Shown here: in pieces, positions 44,640 to 55,033 of the stretch | Numbering within the stretch: the first letter of the stretch is position 1 | Layout of the letters: every line of letters begins with the position of its first letter | Notes under the pieces: model-generated | Databases searched by the model: none | What the model was told of the DNA's origin: nothing | Seen by the model: only the letters and a program-made list of their open reading frames with translations | Assembly (NCBI RefSeq): GCF_032884065.1 | Contig: NC_088865.1 | Location: 46,154,185 to 46,218,184, forward strand | Source of the DNA: Artemia franciscana | Lineage: Eukaryota > Arthropoda > Branchiopoda > Anostraca > Artemiidae | Direction: 5' to 3' | DNA: 64,000 nt | Translations under genes and position numbers: made by a program

Positions 44640-45770
44640 TCATAGTGCCAAGTCTAATGGAACACTGCCATCAGGGGTACTTTCCCAATAGGTTTCGAAT
44701 TGATTTAGCAATATTAATGCTATACTCTCCTCTAACAGTTCGACAAAGGTACACTCTAGGCGTAATGTGCCCGTTCGGACAATAATCATATCTTGAGAAC
44801 CATGCAAAGCTAATACAATGATACCATGAATTGAGGCAGATATTTCTTCGGTTATACCATTTTCAAATAGTTGTGAATCTTGATCTAGAGATTGCATTGT
44901 CAATTCATATAGGATCCTGTAGGATTTATCAAAGGATAAACTGTAGAGCGGAATTCCATTTACTTTACATGCAAGAGATGAAAGTACACTTTTTACGAGT
45001 GCCAAAGCAAGTATTGAAGGAAGCTTGTCATTGATAAATGGCAAATCGGTGTAGTTACGTGTACCCGTAGCAATATGTTGTTGATTCGTGATTGTATGTG
45101 GAACGAGCAGTTTAATATTATTTCCAATAGCTCTTAATTTCTCAATTACCAAAGCAACAGAATTCATAACTTGTTGTTTTCGTACATGAAGTATTTCAGA
45201 GATGAGAAAGACTATTGAATCAGGTGCCCTGCAAAGTACTTTTCGTAAAATAGAATTGGACAGGGCGAATTGTTTAACTACCTCGTGACTAATTTTCCCA
45301 ACCAAGAGTAAATCTTTAGTTGTCACATCTTTAAGTATATTGCTTATGTCAGTGACTGTTTTCTATTCATATTCAATAGCCAAAACTCTCAATAGCTTAT
45401 AGGACATTGGAGTCATAAACGTGGATTGTATATAGCTTGCATAGTTTGAAAGATTATTGATCGTGTTCACCAATTTTACCATTTATGTAAACATTGATTT
45501 GTCTCAACAAATTGTGTAGTACATAATTTTCATAAGTTGTAAATCTATATATATGGAAGTCAAATCTATGAAATAAAATTCACTGGAATCAATTTGAAAA
45601 TGTACATTTTCGGAGACCAGTTGTTGCAGATAAAATTGTTCATAGTAACCATGTTTTACGCTAACATCAATATTTTCTGCATTGAAAAGATTCAAACATG
45701 AGGTGACTGAAGGATGAGAATCTTTATGTGGTAGACATGCTAATTCTAGGAAAAGGAATCCTTTTTCCAT
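44640..45770 (-). pseudogene. Polinton major capsid protein-like
   Basis: The N-terminal part (45770-45504) reads SVKHGYYEQFYLQQLVSEN and FYFIDLTSIYIDLQLMKI, matching the usual I-x-F-x-I...YIDL start of double-jelly-roll capsid proteins. After a break of about 180 bases with frame changes, 45326-44640 is one open frame with HVRKQQVMNSVALVIEKL, HIATGTRNYTDLPFINDKLP and finally RTGTLRLECTFVELLEESI, which resembles the G-x-L-R-x-E-x-x-F C-terminal strand. The assignment rests on these patterns and on position next to the protease. Confidence 0.6.
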
Positions 45771-45780
45771 CTAACAATTT

Positions 45781-46163
45781 TTACTCATGGTTTCTTATTA
45801 TTCTTTGACGAGAGTTATGTCTTTCGCTTCTGACCTGGCTTGAGAATGATGAGGTGTTTCTTACCCTTCTCAAACCTTTTCCGCTTTGTCGTGGTTGCAA
45901 TCGCTCGTCGAGAGATCGAAGACCGGACCTGAGATTTTGAGAAACGCTTTCTTTAAAATCGTTCTCAGAGTCCCAAAAGTTTATGCAAAGGATGCAAACA
46001 GAAATATACAATTGTCTGATGAGAAGCCGGGTGGATAGTCTGCGACAATAACACGAACCACCTCACTGATGGTACCAGCGCTTCTACCATTGATTATATT
46101 TTGCTTAAAACTAAGAACATCTCTCATATTGTCATTGATTGAGAATATTCTTCCCATTGTCAA
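45781..46163 (-). pseudogene. Small Polinton virion-associated ORF, possibly pVI-like
   Basis: In two overlapping frames the text gives FLFASFA, then TILKKAFLKISGPVF-like words and DFKESVSQNLRSGLRSLDER, followed by RQSGKGLRRVRN. Polintons often carry a small basic protein with a GG/hydrophobic start and a K/R-rich GxGxKRR end at this place. This one has the basic end and an amphipathic middle. The match is by composition and position only. Confidence 0.35.
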
Positions 46164-46503
46164 TGGAGGAACTAATGAAGATCTTGCCCTGTTCCATTTA
46201 ATATTTAAAGTGGAATACGTAATTTTTACGAGCAGAGTTTCTTCTATTTATAACACGACACAAATCATAGATACTATCATAATCAGAGTCAAGATTTGCC
46301 ACCAAATTCTCGTTGGAGCAATCAAAGGGTGTAACTTTTATATTATGTGTGCAACCTTTTCCCATGATAATGGTATTTTTAAGAATATCATGAACAAGAG
46401 TAACTTCACACCTCCCCTTGAATTTAATATTGGGTTATAGTTTTGTCCAAAAATCACTGGTTATACTCAAATCATCATAGAGGGTGTCAGAGACATTGGG
46501 CAT
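46150..46503 (-). pseudogene. Polinton minor-capsid-like protein, N-terminal part
   Basis: From ATG at 46503 it reads MPNVSDTLYDDLSITSDFW, then a TAA, and NIKFKGRCEVTLVHDIL. In related elements a capsid-associated protein starts with a strand of this shape (S..YP.N....F...L...I.L.G.WEV.L..I). The later part, LDSDYDSIYDLCRVINRR, stays in the same frame to about 46210. It starts 17 bases after the integrase stop. Confidence 0.4.
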
Positions 46504-46519
46504 GAATCTCGCATAGAAA

Positions 46520-47560
46520 TCAGTAGGAATTGCGATTTTCTTCAGTGGCAATCCAAGAGTCAAAGTCAGAGATGTATCCTAGCCAGCGAACAAGCAACAG
46601 TCACTTACCATTTTGAGTTTGACTTTTTAATATCTTTTCAATTTGATACGTTCAATTGTTTTCAACTTTTTGTAATTCTTACTGTTATAAAACACCAATA
46701 ATCTCTTCATTTTTCATATTAAGTACACGATTCGTTAAAGGTTAAGTGTCTAAGATTTTTGACACTTTAAAACGTTCAGTGGACCAGAAGTAATTCTATT
46801 TTTCAAAAATATTACCGGCTCAATTGATTTGAACTGTATCACCAACATTAAATTACCTAATTTTCTCCTGCCTTCCTTCATTAGAATATTGTTTAAGTAA
46901 ATTATCAAGTGTATTGTTGATTTTATGAACTTCAAGAGGAGTAAGATTAGAGAAGGATTGATGAGGTTGTTGATTATAAATCATCAGGATTTTATCTAAA
47001 TCTTAAATAAAAGCAGCAGTATTTTTCAGTACTTTATCTCGAGAATAGGAGTCCAATTGTTCTTAATAAACGTTTCGCCAATGCCACCTTTGTCGGACTG
47101 TGACTATTAATGGAGTATTGTAGCATATTTCAGTAGAACCTTTTTTATATGAGATTAACAAATTCAGTACCCCGAGTTGTTGGAATTTTTCTATATGAAT
47201 CTTGTTCAAACGTTCAACGGCACTAGCAATTTCATCACCTCAATTTGAACCTAATGGGACGGCATATGCATAGCGACTAAGAGCACTGATTGCTAATAAG
47301 ATTTACATGTACGGGTTATTGTGACATCTTTAATATCTTCTAGAGCCAAAAGATCTGCCTGTAATATATGCAATGGGAAAAAGGCTTCAGTTTTCCGATA
47401 ATGATTACCGCGAACTCTATAATTTCGATGAAGAGCGTAGCTGGGATCATTATGTAAATACTCTGCTGCAAACTTCTTTTCCATTCCAGCAACTCAAGCA
47501 AGTGTAGTGATGGAACTTAAACTTCCCGCTTCACCAATATTTTCATAAGCACGTTCCAAA
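46520..47560 (-). pseudogene. Polinton integrase with chromodomain-like tail
   Basis: It begins near 47560 with a LERAYENIGEAGSL segment and then PSYALHRNYRVRG. The rve core shows LQADLLAL (first aspartate), LISALSRYAYAVPLG, a KKGSTEICYN box in which the second aspartate is lost, and ETFIKNNW for the glutamate region. It continues with MIYNQQPHQSFSNLTPLEVH (46920-46985), an SH3-like VGDTVQIN..FWSTERFKVSKI, EEIIGV..ELQKVEN, and LLVRWLGYISDFDSWI (46535-46590), which looks like a chromodomain. Stops are frequent (TGA, TAA, TAG). It would insert the element into host DNA. Confidence 0.8.
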
Positions 47561-47984
47561 ACTCGAGCCATTTTAACGTAAACGCGGTATGAAGCGTCCG
47601 CTACCCTTTTACATACTAATTGGTGATGCACTGATATCAATACACCTTCGTTTTGATACCCCTTAAATCATCACCTGCAATTGGTATGCTATTATTTTCC
47701 GAAACTGATTTAAAAATATCTTTTAATGTTTCTCCATATTCCCTTAATTTTTTTAAAAATATGTTGATTCCTAATAAAACTTTTTGGAAAGTTTGACAAC
47801 TTTAAAAATGTATACAAAAGACTATCAAATGATTCAAGTCTTTTAGGATTTGCAATCAAATCTGATATCAAATTAATTAAATTTTAAATATTACCATGGA
47901 TTATAGCTTCACTCGTTTTGTCATCAATTTGTACATATTCATTTTCAGCAAAACATGCCAAGAGTCTTTTACGTTGCTCACCGT
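47561..47984 (-). other. Polinton interior, unassigned
   Basis: Minus-strand text with LACFAENEYVQIDDKTSEAI and LISDLIANPKRLESFDSLLY looks coding but matches nothing I know. It could be the N-terminal part of the integrase gene or a separate small ORF. Confidence 0.35.
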
Positions 47985-48260
47985 AGGATTAAGGCTTTAA
48001 GTCTACAGCACTTGATAAAACTTTAAAAAATTTTCTTCTGTCTTGATGCTACTGTCTTGGCCTGTCTTGGTATCAGAACTTGATGGTTGATCGATGAAAT
48101 TTACTTTAACTGGTCTTCTATGGTAGGGTTAATGCTTGTCGCCTCGTCAAAGGGCATTTTGAATCAAAATTAGTTTTTCATCATCGGCAATTATCTCATT
48201 GTTAATAAATATATCAATATTATCTCCAAAGTGTTCTTTTGGTGAAAGAGCGAGTTCCAT
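47985..48260 (-). pseudogene. Small acidic accessory ORF of the Polinton
   Basis: From ATG at 48260 the frame reads MELALSPKEHFGDNIDIFIN, then EIIADDEKLILIQNAL, a stop, and YHRRPVKVNFIDQPSSSDTK. A similar small protein (IL-x-D..L.DDEK..LY.Q.L.RY) sits behind the membrane-tailed ORF in related elements. Function unknown. It directly follows the ORF at 48280-48615. Confidence 0.45.
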
Positions 48261-48279
48261 TGCTGTCAATTTTTAGGTT

Positions 48280-48615
48280 TTAGCCATACAGAATACTGTT
48301 TACAAGTCCTGCGACTATCGGCAGTAACAATGAAAAGAAACTACCACCCGCTTGAAGAATAAGGTTTCCTTTTAAAAATCCGTTCCTTTGTTTGCAAGCT
48401 AGGGCACGTACAAGTGAACGATATTGCTTTGTCCGTCGTCTAACTACTTCTGGCAGTTGAAAATTGCTTTCAGCTGAATGAAAACAAAGCTCTGATTGGA
48501 GATTAATGAATTCATTGCCAATGCCGTGTTTGAGTATAGCCTTCCTAAGCCGTGGTTTTGAATTACCTATGACGGGAAATAAATGTCTGTTTTCATGTAG
48601 GTTCTTCAGTGTCAT
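48280..48615 (-). CDS. Small basic protein with hydrophobic tail
   Basis: An intact 111-codon frame. The first 80 residues are basic, with LHENRHLFPVIGNSKPRLRK, FINLQSELCFHSAESNFQL and RRRTKQYRSLVRALACKQR. The C-terminus GGSFFSLLLPIVAGLVNSIL is a predicted membrane anchor preceded by GG. Proteins with this L-x-x-LH...K-x-L-R-x-L-x-x-K...GGF-x-x-L-L-x-P layout are common companions of Polinton genes. Their role (core or membrane protein) is not established. It is one of the few unbroken frames in the element. Confidence 0.55.
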   Translation of the reverse strand: MTLKNLHENRHLFPVIGNSKPRLRKAILKHGIGNEFINLQSELCFHSAESNFQLPEVVRRRTKQYRSLVRALACKQRNGFLKGNLILQAGGSFFSLLLPIVAGLVNSILYG

Positions 48616-48639
48616 GGTGGAAACTAATGACCTTTTTTA

Positions 48640-49162
48640 CTATTCACGGGTAGATATGCAGTAATTTATTGTCAAAATATCCGTGACCACACCTAACTCT
48701 TCGGGTGTGCTTTGATTGAGATGCAATAGAATGTAACCACAGATTTTACTTGTAGCTTCATTGTATGCCGAGAGTAAAAACTTCGGTTCACTGGAATATA
48801 TGTGTTTGTTTAAAGCTATAAGAGAGCTTAAAACACGAACAACCCTGCAGATGATATAATAAGTATAATTCAAAGTAAGTGTTCTCATACATTTACTCTG
48901 ATAAAAGAGATTATGGAAAACAATGGTTAAAGAAATTTGTCATGATGAGATCGGACCCTAAATAACTGTAATGTCTTTTGGAACCATTCTTCAATGGATT
49001 CACTAAATTCTCAATAATTAACCATGAGTTTGTGTCAACAATATTAAACATGTCATTTCCCCATATGATTTTTATGTCTGGTGCACTAGTCTTTATTTTA
49101 TCATAGGACTCTACCAAAACACTACAGCAATTGTAGATACTTTTTAGGTTTTCTAAAGACAT
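48640..49162 (-). pseudogene. Two unrecognised ORFs in the Polinton
   Basis: Frames 49162-48911 (MSLENLKSIYNCCSVLVESY, then DIKIIWGNDMFNIVDTNSW) and 48888-48640 (MRTLTLNYTYYIICRVVRVL, then HLNQSTPEELGVVTDILTIN) follow one another on the same strand with a gap of 22 bases and could be one gene with a break. The composition is coding-like. No family was recognised. Confidence 0.4.
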
Positions 49163-49619
49163 TTTATCACAATTTTAAATTATTTTCGTTAAAGGTGTTG
49201 TTTCTCAGGACTATGAAGGTCCGCAAAGGAATGATCTGAATGGAGTTTTAAATTGATACATATTACTCTTCTCTCTGTCAAAATACAACTGACCTAACCT
49301 AACCCCAATCTGTTCGATAAATAGTAAAAGATAAAAACAAAATACATGGTTTCTTTAATGTATAAATGAATAAACTGTAAATTTACATAATTACTTGAAT
49401 GCATTTTCATAGACATTTTAAAAACACTTGGACATTTAAAACAACGGATATACTGTCGGGTGGGGCAGCCAGAAGACGTGGCGGCCACTGCAGTTGCCAG
49501 AAGACGCAGCACCCACTGTGGGCCGGGTCGAGCCGGTGAAGCATCAAAAATATAGTATAATATAAACAATTATTAATATAAGCACTTTTTAAGCAGCGAT
49601 TCCGCTTTGTACTAATGTT

Positions 49620-50530
49620 TACGAAAAGGTAAATATAGAGGATGAGAATTTAATTGAAAAGACTGAAGAAATACTTTTTAAAAATTTTAATAATAAAATA
49701 AATGACAATGATAAAAAGTTCCCTTTCCTATATTGGACTGTAAAATTTCATAAGAATCCCCCTAAAACACGGTTTATTGCTGGACCAGCTAAATGTCCAA
49801 CCCGCATTGCTGCTACTGACCTCTCTTTAATTTTAAAGGAAATTGTAAATAAACTTAAAACCTATTGTTCTGGTATTAAAAAATTATCAAAAAATCTTTC
49901 CTCTTATCTAGTAAAAGGTTCTTAAAAATAGACATTTATAATAAAAAAGCTATATGGACAAATTGCTTTAATACTACAGTTAACTTGAGATGTTACAGCT
50001 TGGATATGATTTTTGAGTTATTAGAATTTGTTTTATACAATACTTATATAAGATTTGGGTGTGATTTATACAAGCAAATTGTGGGAGTTCCCATGGGGGG
50101 GGGGGGGAATGCCAGCCCATTTATAGCTGACTTGTTTTTAAGTCAACTAGAATATAAATATATGATGGATAAGAATAATCCAATTAATTTAAAACATGTT
50201 TTGTCAAATAATAAAAGATATTTAGATGATATTTTGGTCTTAAATTGTAAGGATTTCATTGATATTTCTAAAAATATATATCCATCAGAGCTTATTCTTG
50301 AGCCTAGTTATGGCGCTGGTCATGAAGATCATTTCTTAGATTTAAATATTAATATTTGTGATAATAATAAATTAAGTTTTAAAATGTATAATAAAACGGA
50401 TGATTTTGATTTTGAAGTGATTAGTTTCCCATTCCCTGAAAGTAATATACACTCAAATATCACATATTCAGCGTTTTTCTCACAGTTACTTCGTTATGCA
50501 AGGATAAATATCAAAAGAATTATCTAGAAA
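49620..50530 (+). pseudogene. Penelope-like reverse transcriptase
   Basis: The start (49700-49920) reads KFPFLYWTVKFHKNPPKTR and FIAGPAKCPT, the P-x-x-Y...K-H-K-x-P...R-x-I start box. After a frame change at about 49920 the frame 49985-50527 is open: DMIFELLEFVLYNTYIRFG, GVPMGGGGNASPFIADLFLS (G run expanded to eleven G), NKRYLDDILVLNC (YxDD box, 50212-50242), HFLDLNINICDNNKLSFKMY and FDFEVISFPFPESNIHSN. The YLDD catalytic aspartates are intact. A GIY-YIG endonuclease was not found. Confidence 0.8.
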
Positions 50531-51055
50531 TACTTAAAAAAATTTTCAACTAATTTCGGAGCTTCGAGAAATGTTGTCGCAGCGCCATTTATTTTGAATT
50601 GTGTTTCTAATTGAGCGGATTTTCTTAAAAATTAGCAACATGGTAAAGATGAATTCTATAATTGTTTAGTTTATTCAGGTTTTTTGTAATGTGTTAATAT
50701 TTGTGATTTGGTAAAATTTATAATATTTAGTTTACCTATTGTTGCTAAAGGGAGGGATATATTAACAGGATAAGCTTGTTTTGGTTTTAATTGGTTGTTT
50801 TACATTTGCTGTTTTTTTTTTCTTTCATAGGCATGTATTTTGGGAGTGATACCTGACGCGGGGATGCCATGGATATTCTGTGGTAGCCACAACACTGTGC
50901 TGGGTAGAGAATTTAGAGTGGCAAAAACCCTTTATAGGCCAGTGTATTCTAATGATGAGCCCTTATGTTGGGTATTGCCTCTGAATTATTTGTCTATATT
51001 GTTTTTTTTATTGTTTGGTAAATGACGACTTATACTTATTGACGACATGACTGCC
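50531..51055 (+). other. Penelope 3' region, weak coding traces
   Basis: Text such as NFGASRNVVAAPFI directly follows the RT stop. No domain is recognisable, and the rest is AT-rich with a T run at 50810-50825. Confidence 0.35.
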
Positions 51056-51190
51056 TGTCCATGGATTATTCTTTATAATATAAAGCTGTTATATAAGCTT
51101 TATAATATAAATATATAATATAATATAAAAGCTTATATATAATAAGCTTTATAATATAAGCTTTATAAAGCTTTATAATATAAAGCTGTT
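51056..51190. repeat. AT-rich imperfect palindromes
   Basis: The word AGCTTTATAATATAA and its inverse TTATATTATAAAGCTT occur about six times in 130 bases and can fold into cruciform-like stems. It lies between the RT and the tail repeats of the Penelope-like element. Confidence 0.75.
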
Positions 51191-51566
51191 TGACCTATGT
51201 GATTGTATGGATGAGTAGGGTTAAGGCCTCATTCAAGTGCTGGTCTATATTAATCACTAATTTAGGAAAACAGTCTTCCTTTTCTCCTTCTGTCTCTTTT
51301 TTTTGTGTGTGTTTGTGCTGTTGCATTGGTGATTTCTCTTTTCATGATAGATATATAAACAAATATAAAACACGTAAAAACACTACTTATAAAAAGACTA
51401 GAAAAACTCACTGCCAAGCTTGAGACTGAGAAAATATAGTATAATAAAAACACTTTTTAAACAACGATTTTGCTTTGTACAATAGATATACAAATAAATA
51501 TAAAACATGTAAAAACACTACTTATAAAATGACTAGAAAAACTCACTGTCGAGCTTGAAACTGAGA

Positions 51567-51834
51567 ATTTCCCTCCCGACAATTATTGGCCTTTCTTCCA
51601 ACTGAGACACCGTATGTACTCAATACAGATACATCTTGATCTAAGATAAGATAATTACTATAGGTAGTACTCTCATACCGTCCGTGCGCACAAAGACTTT
51701 ATCCAAAATGGCCGACATGGCATTTCTTCAAAATTGAACTGTAAAGTTTTTTAATTTTAAGGAGCGAGTGGCCATGACACTCGCTCTTTTAACTAAATTA
51801 TTCTCTAGACAGTTCCTATATTGTGTATCCTATA
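51567..51834. other. No gene seen
   Basis: Unassigned sequence with one short inverted repeat, GGAGCGAGTGGCCATGACAC against GACACTCGCTC (51759-51785). Confidence 0.4.
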
Positions 51835-54640
51835 CTAATGTCGAAATTTTCCTTTACATAGTGTGAAGGAACCTAGTGTGAAGGAGTTATTTATATCCTC
51901 ACTGTGTGTTTGCATACAGTACAACTTCAGACCAGCAAGCACACCAGTGGATATCAAGTTGCTCCCTGTCTTGAGACCTGGCGTTTCACTAGCTCCGGAA
52001 AAATGGACTCGTCCCAGTTGGTGTAGTCCATTCAAGAGCTAATATGCTTTCCATTAATGATATCGTCTAAAAGAATTCAGTTTTAAATTTTAACAATAAA
52101 GAATCCGTATCCTCATGATAAACTTGAATTTTGCCCCTCCCCCAGAGATTGGAGCTTACACACATTGTAATAAAATTGCAACAGGTATTTTTTTGAAATT
52201 TCTAATATGACACTGCCAGCGGAAATGATTTTTTTAAAATTATATTTCTTTATTCTTTGTAAAACAACCAGATTGGAGTCTATGATCGCGAACAATGTGA
52301 AATTCAAATCTGCAATAATTTCGGCACATTCTTTTGGGTCGGTTAAAACATCACAATGACTACGGCGTAAACTGTCGCATATTTTACCAAAGGCTGAATT
52401 AAGAATAAGCTTAGACATTTTTTAACCTTCGTTTTTGCCACGGATCCTTTACTCACAAAGGTATCAATAAACTTCTTCATATACGGGAAGTAACCGAACT
52501 GGATGGCTCTATGAATCTTAGTGAACATGAACCGATGGCCAGCATTCACTGCATCCACCGCATGTACAACAGCACTCTGTTTTGGGTGAAGGTCGTCATT
52601 AAGCTTTTTTTCGAAGGTGTTCGGTGCATACCCCATCCTCTACCAAAGAAATATTACGTAGACTCAATGAATCACTTGGCACCAGCCTATTTATGTACGG
52701 TAAAACAAAATCCTTTACCGAGTCATAAAGTTACACTGATGGTCCACCATCAATTTCGAAAAACCATTCTTGTGGTCCATTCGTTTCAAAAGTGGCAATT
52801 TCGGGGAAATTAAGAGCAAAAGTATTGTCTAGCCATTTGTTCCCACACGGCAAAGAGTAGTGAGAAATTGCAAACGGATAAAGGGAGTTCATATCCAGAA
52901 AAACCACATTCAACTTATCACCGGTACGTTGACCAGTCGGGTCGGTTTCCAGGATACCATCCCCGTGAATAACACCCCCTCCCCTCATTGATCTCTCTAC
53001 AAATAATTGCTGATCCCTGTCAGTGATCATACCTATTTCTTTTCTACTGATTCTAAGAATTAAATCCATTACCTGGTGAGGAGTTGAAAAATAATACCCC
53101 AAATCTAACCCAAATTTCTCGCAAATGTTGTCCACGGTTTTACAGACAATATCCAGCAACGTCAATACATCACCTGACAGGCACATTGTACAATAATTTT
53201 CTCAATTTTCACACCCTCCCTTGGCCCAAGTTTTGTAGCAAATTAATCGACGGCAGTCGTGCTTTGACGATCGTTAAGTGAGTCATAAAACACTTCGATG
53301 GGCGGCAATTTTTTATCACGTAGCCTAGAGGTGGACTTGTATTACTCATAAGGGTATATGCCCTTACACGTTAATAAACCATACGTTTCATTTTTTGGAA
53401 AGCGCTGTTTAAGGAGGGAGGGACTAATTGAAGTTATCGCTTTTCTGTACTTGAATCATTTGACTTAGATATTTAGGGGAAAAGTATAGGAGTCTAAAAA
53501 TTGGGTTTTATTCAGGTGTGTATTATTATTTTCCATTTTTTCCCATTTGAATTCTAAGAGCAGCAAATTCTCAGATGATTTGGGAATGATGTTATATGAA
53601 AAAGACCCATCTACCCATGTGCAATCTACAACTTCACCTTTCTGTAAACGTTCCAACGCTGGTAATATGAATTTTAAAGCATAGTTGGAATTGTGCATGT
53701 AAATCGGTAAAAAATACTCTTATCTTACCTTTAAATTACAAGAATTATATGCCAACCCTCGAAAGTTACTCCCAACGATAAAATAAGATTGCTTAAATTA
53801 TCGGTCACGGATTGACATTTCCAAACTACCTTCGATAAAGTTCCGCTTACACACCAACACATATCTTTATTTTTAATTGCCTACTCGTCCTCTGGTGATA
53901 GAGCCATTAGATAATTTACCTTGCACAGCCGTAAAATTGACTTATTGGCTGTTTTAATAAGTGCAACCATGGCTGCACCTAAAAAATCTTCCCTGCAAAA
54001 CGTCTCAAATACCTCAACGAATTGCATGGTCCCGACCCGAGTCTCTTTGAGCACACCCATAAGAGAGTGCAATGGCTTCATGTTCTTTAACACTATGCGA
54101 GTTTGTTCGATCGTGCAACTCTATGAGTTTACCTTCGATCTAAAGCCCCCTTTTCGGTCTGCAAGAGTGAGTTCTGAAAATTCTTGAACCGCAAGATGGT
54201 CTTGTCCCTGGAAACCGTCTCCATTGATTGGTTTCCATGATGCTTACAGTGCTCCGAGTGTCAGTTTTAATTCTATATGGAATCTTGAAAGACACATTAG
54301 ACAATAATAACAGGTCCCCTTGTTTCCTTTACCCTCACTTAAAACCCGACTAATGTTGGAAATAGAGAAACAGGGGACTTAGGGTCTTTCACAGGTTCGT
54401 AAAGAAGCCATACTCAGTATTTTACCGGTTCAATGATGGAACCCTCACTAAATATAAAACTCCCTTTTTTATTTGAACTTCACAGTCTTCATTCTCTGCA
54501 TCGTACTGTAACAGTGCAACACCAATCTTTAAATGTTCGTTAGCCCGCTCAAAAATATTTATCCCCTTAAGTGTTACAGGGTATAGCCCCTAGTTGGTGT
54601 TCATTGGTGCTTCTCCTTCCCAGAAAAAATCAGTCTGCAT
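51835..54640 (-). pseudogene. Polinton protein-primed type B DNA polymerase
   Basis: The N-terminus (54625-54430) reads YPVTLKGINIFERANEHLK. Pieces of the exonuclease region follow, including HNSNYALKFILPALERLQ (53698-53640). The polymerase part includes SGDVLTLLDIVCKTVDNIC and GLDLGYYFSTPHQVMD (53180-53070), MRGGGVIHGD, VVFLDMNSLYPFAISHYSLP (motif A, about 52870-52925), SKLILNSAFGKICDSLRRS (motif B, 52360-52418), EDTDSLLLKF (motif C with catalytic aspartates, 52085-52114) and, near the end, ETPGLKTGSNLISTGVLAGL. Frameshifts separate at least six segments. It would replicate the element from a protein primer. Confidence 0.82.
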
Positions 54641-55033
54641 ATCATGGATCCAAGCTGGGACATCATTAGCGGTCTGGATAAAAAGTGACAATTTTTATTC
54701 TTTGAAGCACTTACAGTTTTAGGCTACAAAAAGAATTCATATCCAGCTGAAAAAGAATATTAATCTAAGGATTAAAGTCCTCAAACCCCTCTCTTAGAGG
54801 CATGGCCACCTTTCAACAGTAAAACGCTGCTAAAATACACTTCATATAGTTAGATTTTCATGAAAAAAAAAACAAGGAAATAATTTCAAGCTCATTATAC
54901 CCTTAGAAAGAAGGATTGGTGAAACAAAATATCCCTAGGTGAATCTTGACACATCTTATTTTCATGGCAAAATGGACTTGTTACCCAATTACATTATAAT
55001 AATATACTTTACATTATAATAATATAAAACTTA
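54641..55033. other. No gene seen
   Basis: AT-rich boundary between the polymerase start and the tandem repeats. No terminal inverted repeat of the Polinton was recognised here. Confidence 0.4.

Larger units (their letters stand above)
49547..51566 (+). mobile_element. Penelope-like element, with flanking repeats
   Basis: An RT gene (49620-50530) lies between direct repeats. AAAATATAGTATAATAT...CACTTTTTAAGCAGCGATTCCGCTTTGTAC (49547-49613) recurs at 51431-51481. A second pair at 51347-51428 and 51484-51566 (TATAAACAAATATAAAACAC...CACTGCCAAGCTTGAGACTG) gives a tandem tail of about 138 bases. Flanking partial repeats of this kind are usual for Penelope elements. It lies opposite in strand to the Polinton, between its PolB and small ORFs, so I infer insertion into the Polinton. 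Confidence 0.7.
44269..54650 (-). mobile_element. Polinton/Maverick element, truncated
   Basis: On the minus strand, in order: type B DNA polymerase (54640-51835), small ORFs (49162-47985), integrase (47560-46520), capsid-like gene (46503-46150), small pVI-like ORF (46163-45781), major capsid protein (45770-44640) and adenain-like protease (44610-44269). This gene set defines Polintons. The packaging ATPase and both terminal inverted repeats were not found. The element stops at the edge of the giant inverted repeat. A Penelope-like element is inserted at 49547-51566. Nearly all genes are broken, so it is an old copy. Confidence 0.85.

Noticed and set aside
46069..46440. 123-codon plus-strand frame
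   Set aside because: It lies opposite the Polinton capsid-region genes; the minus-strand text is the one with family patterns.
46440..46620. Minus-strand frame starting MVSDCCLFAG as a capsid-gene start
   Set aside because: The other frame gives LLVRWLGYISDFDSWI, the end of the integrase; this one is its shadow until 46503.
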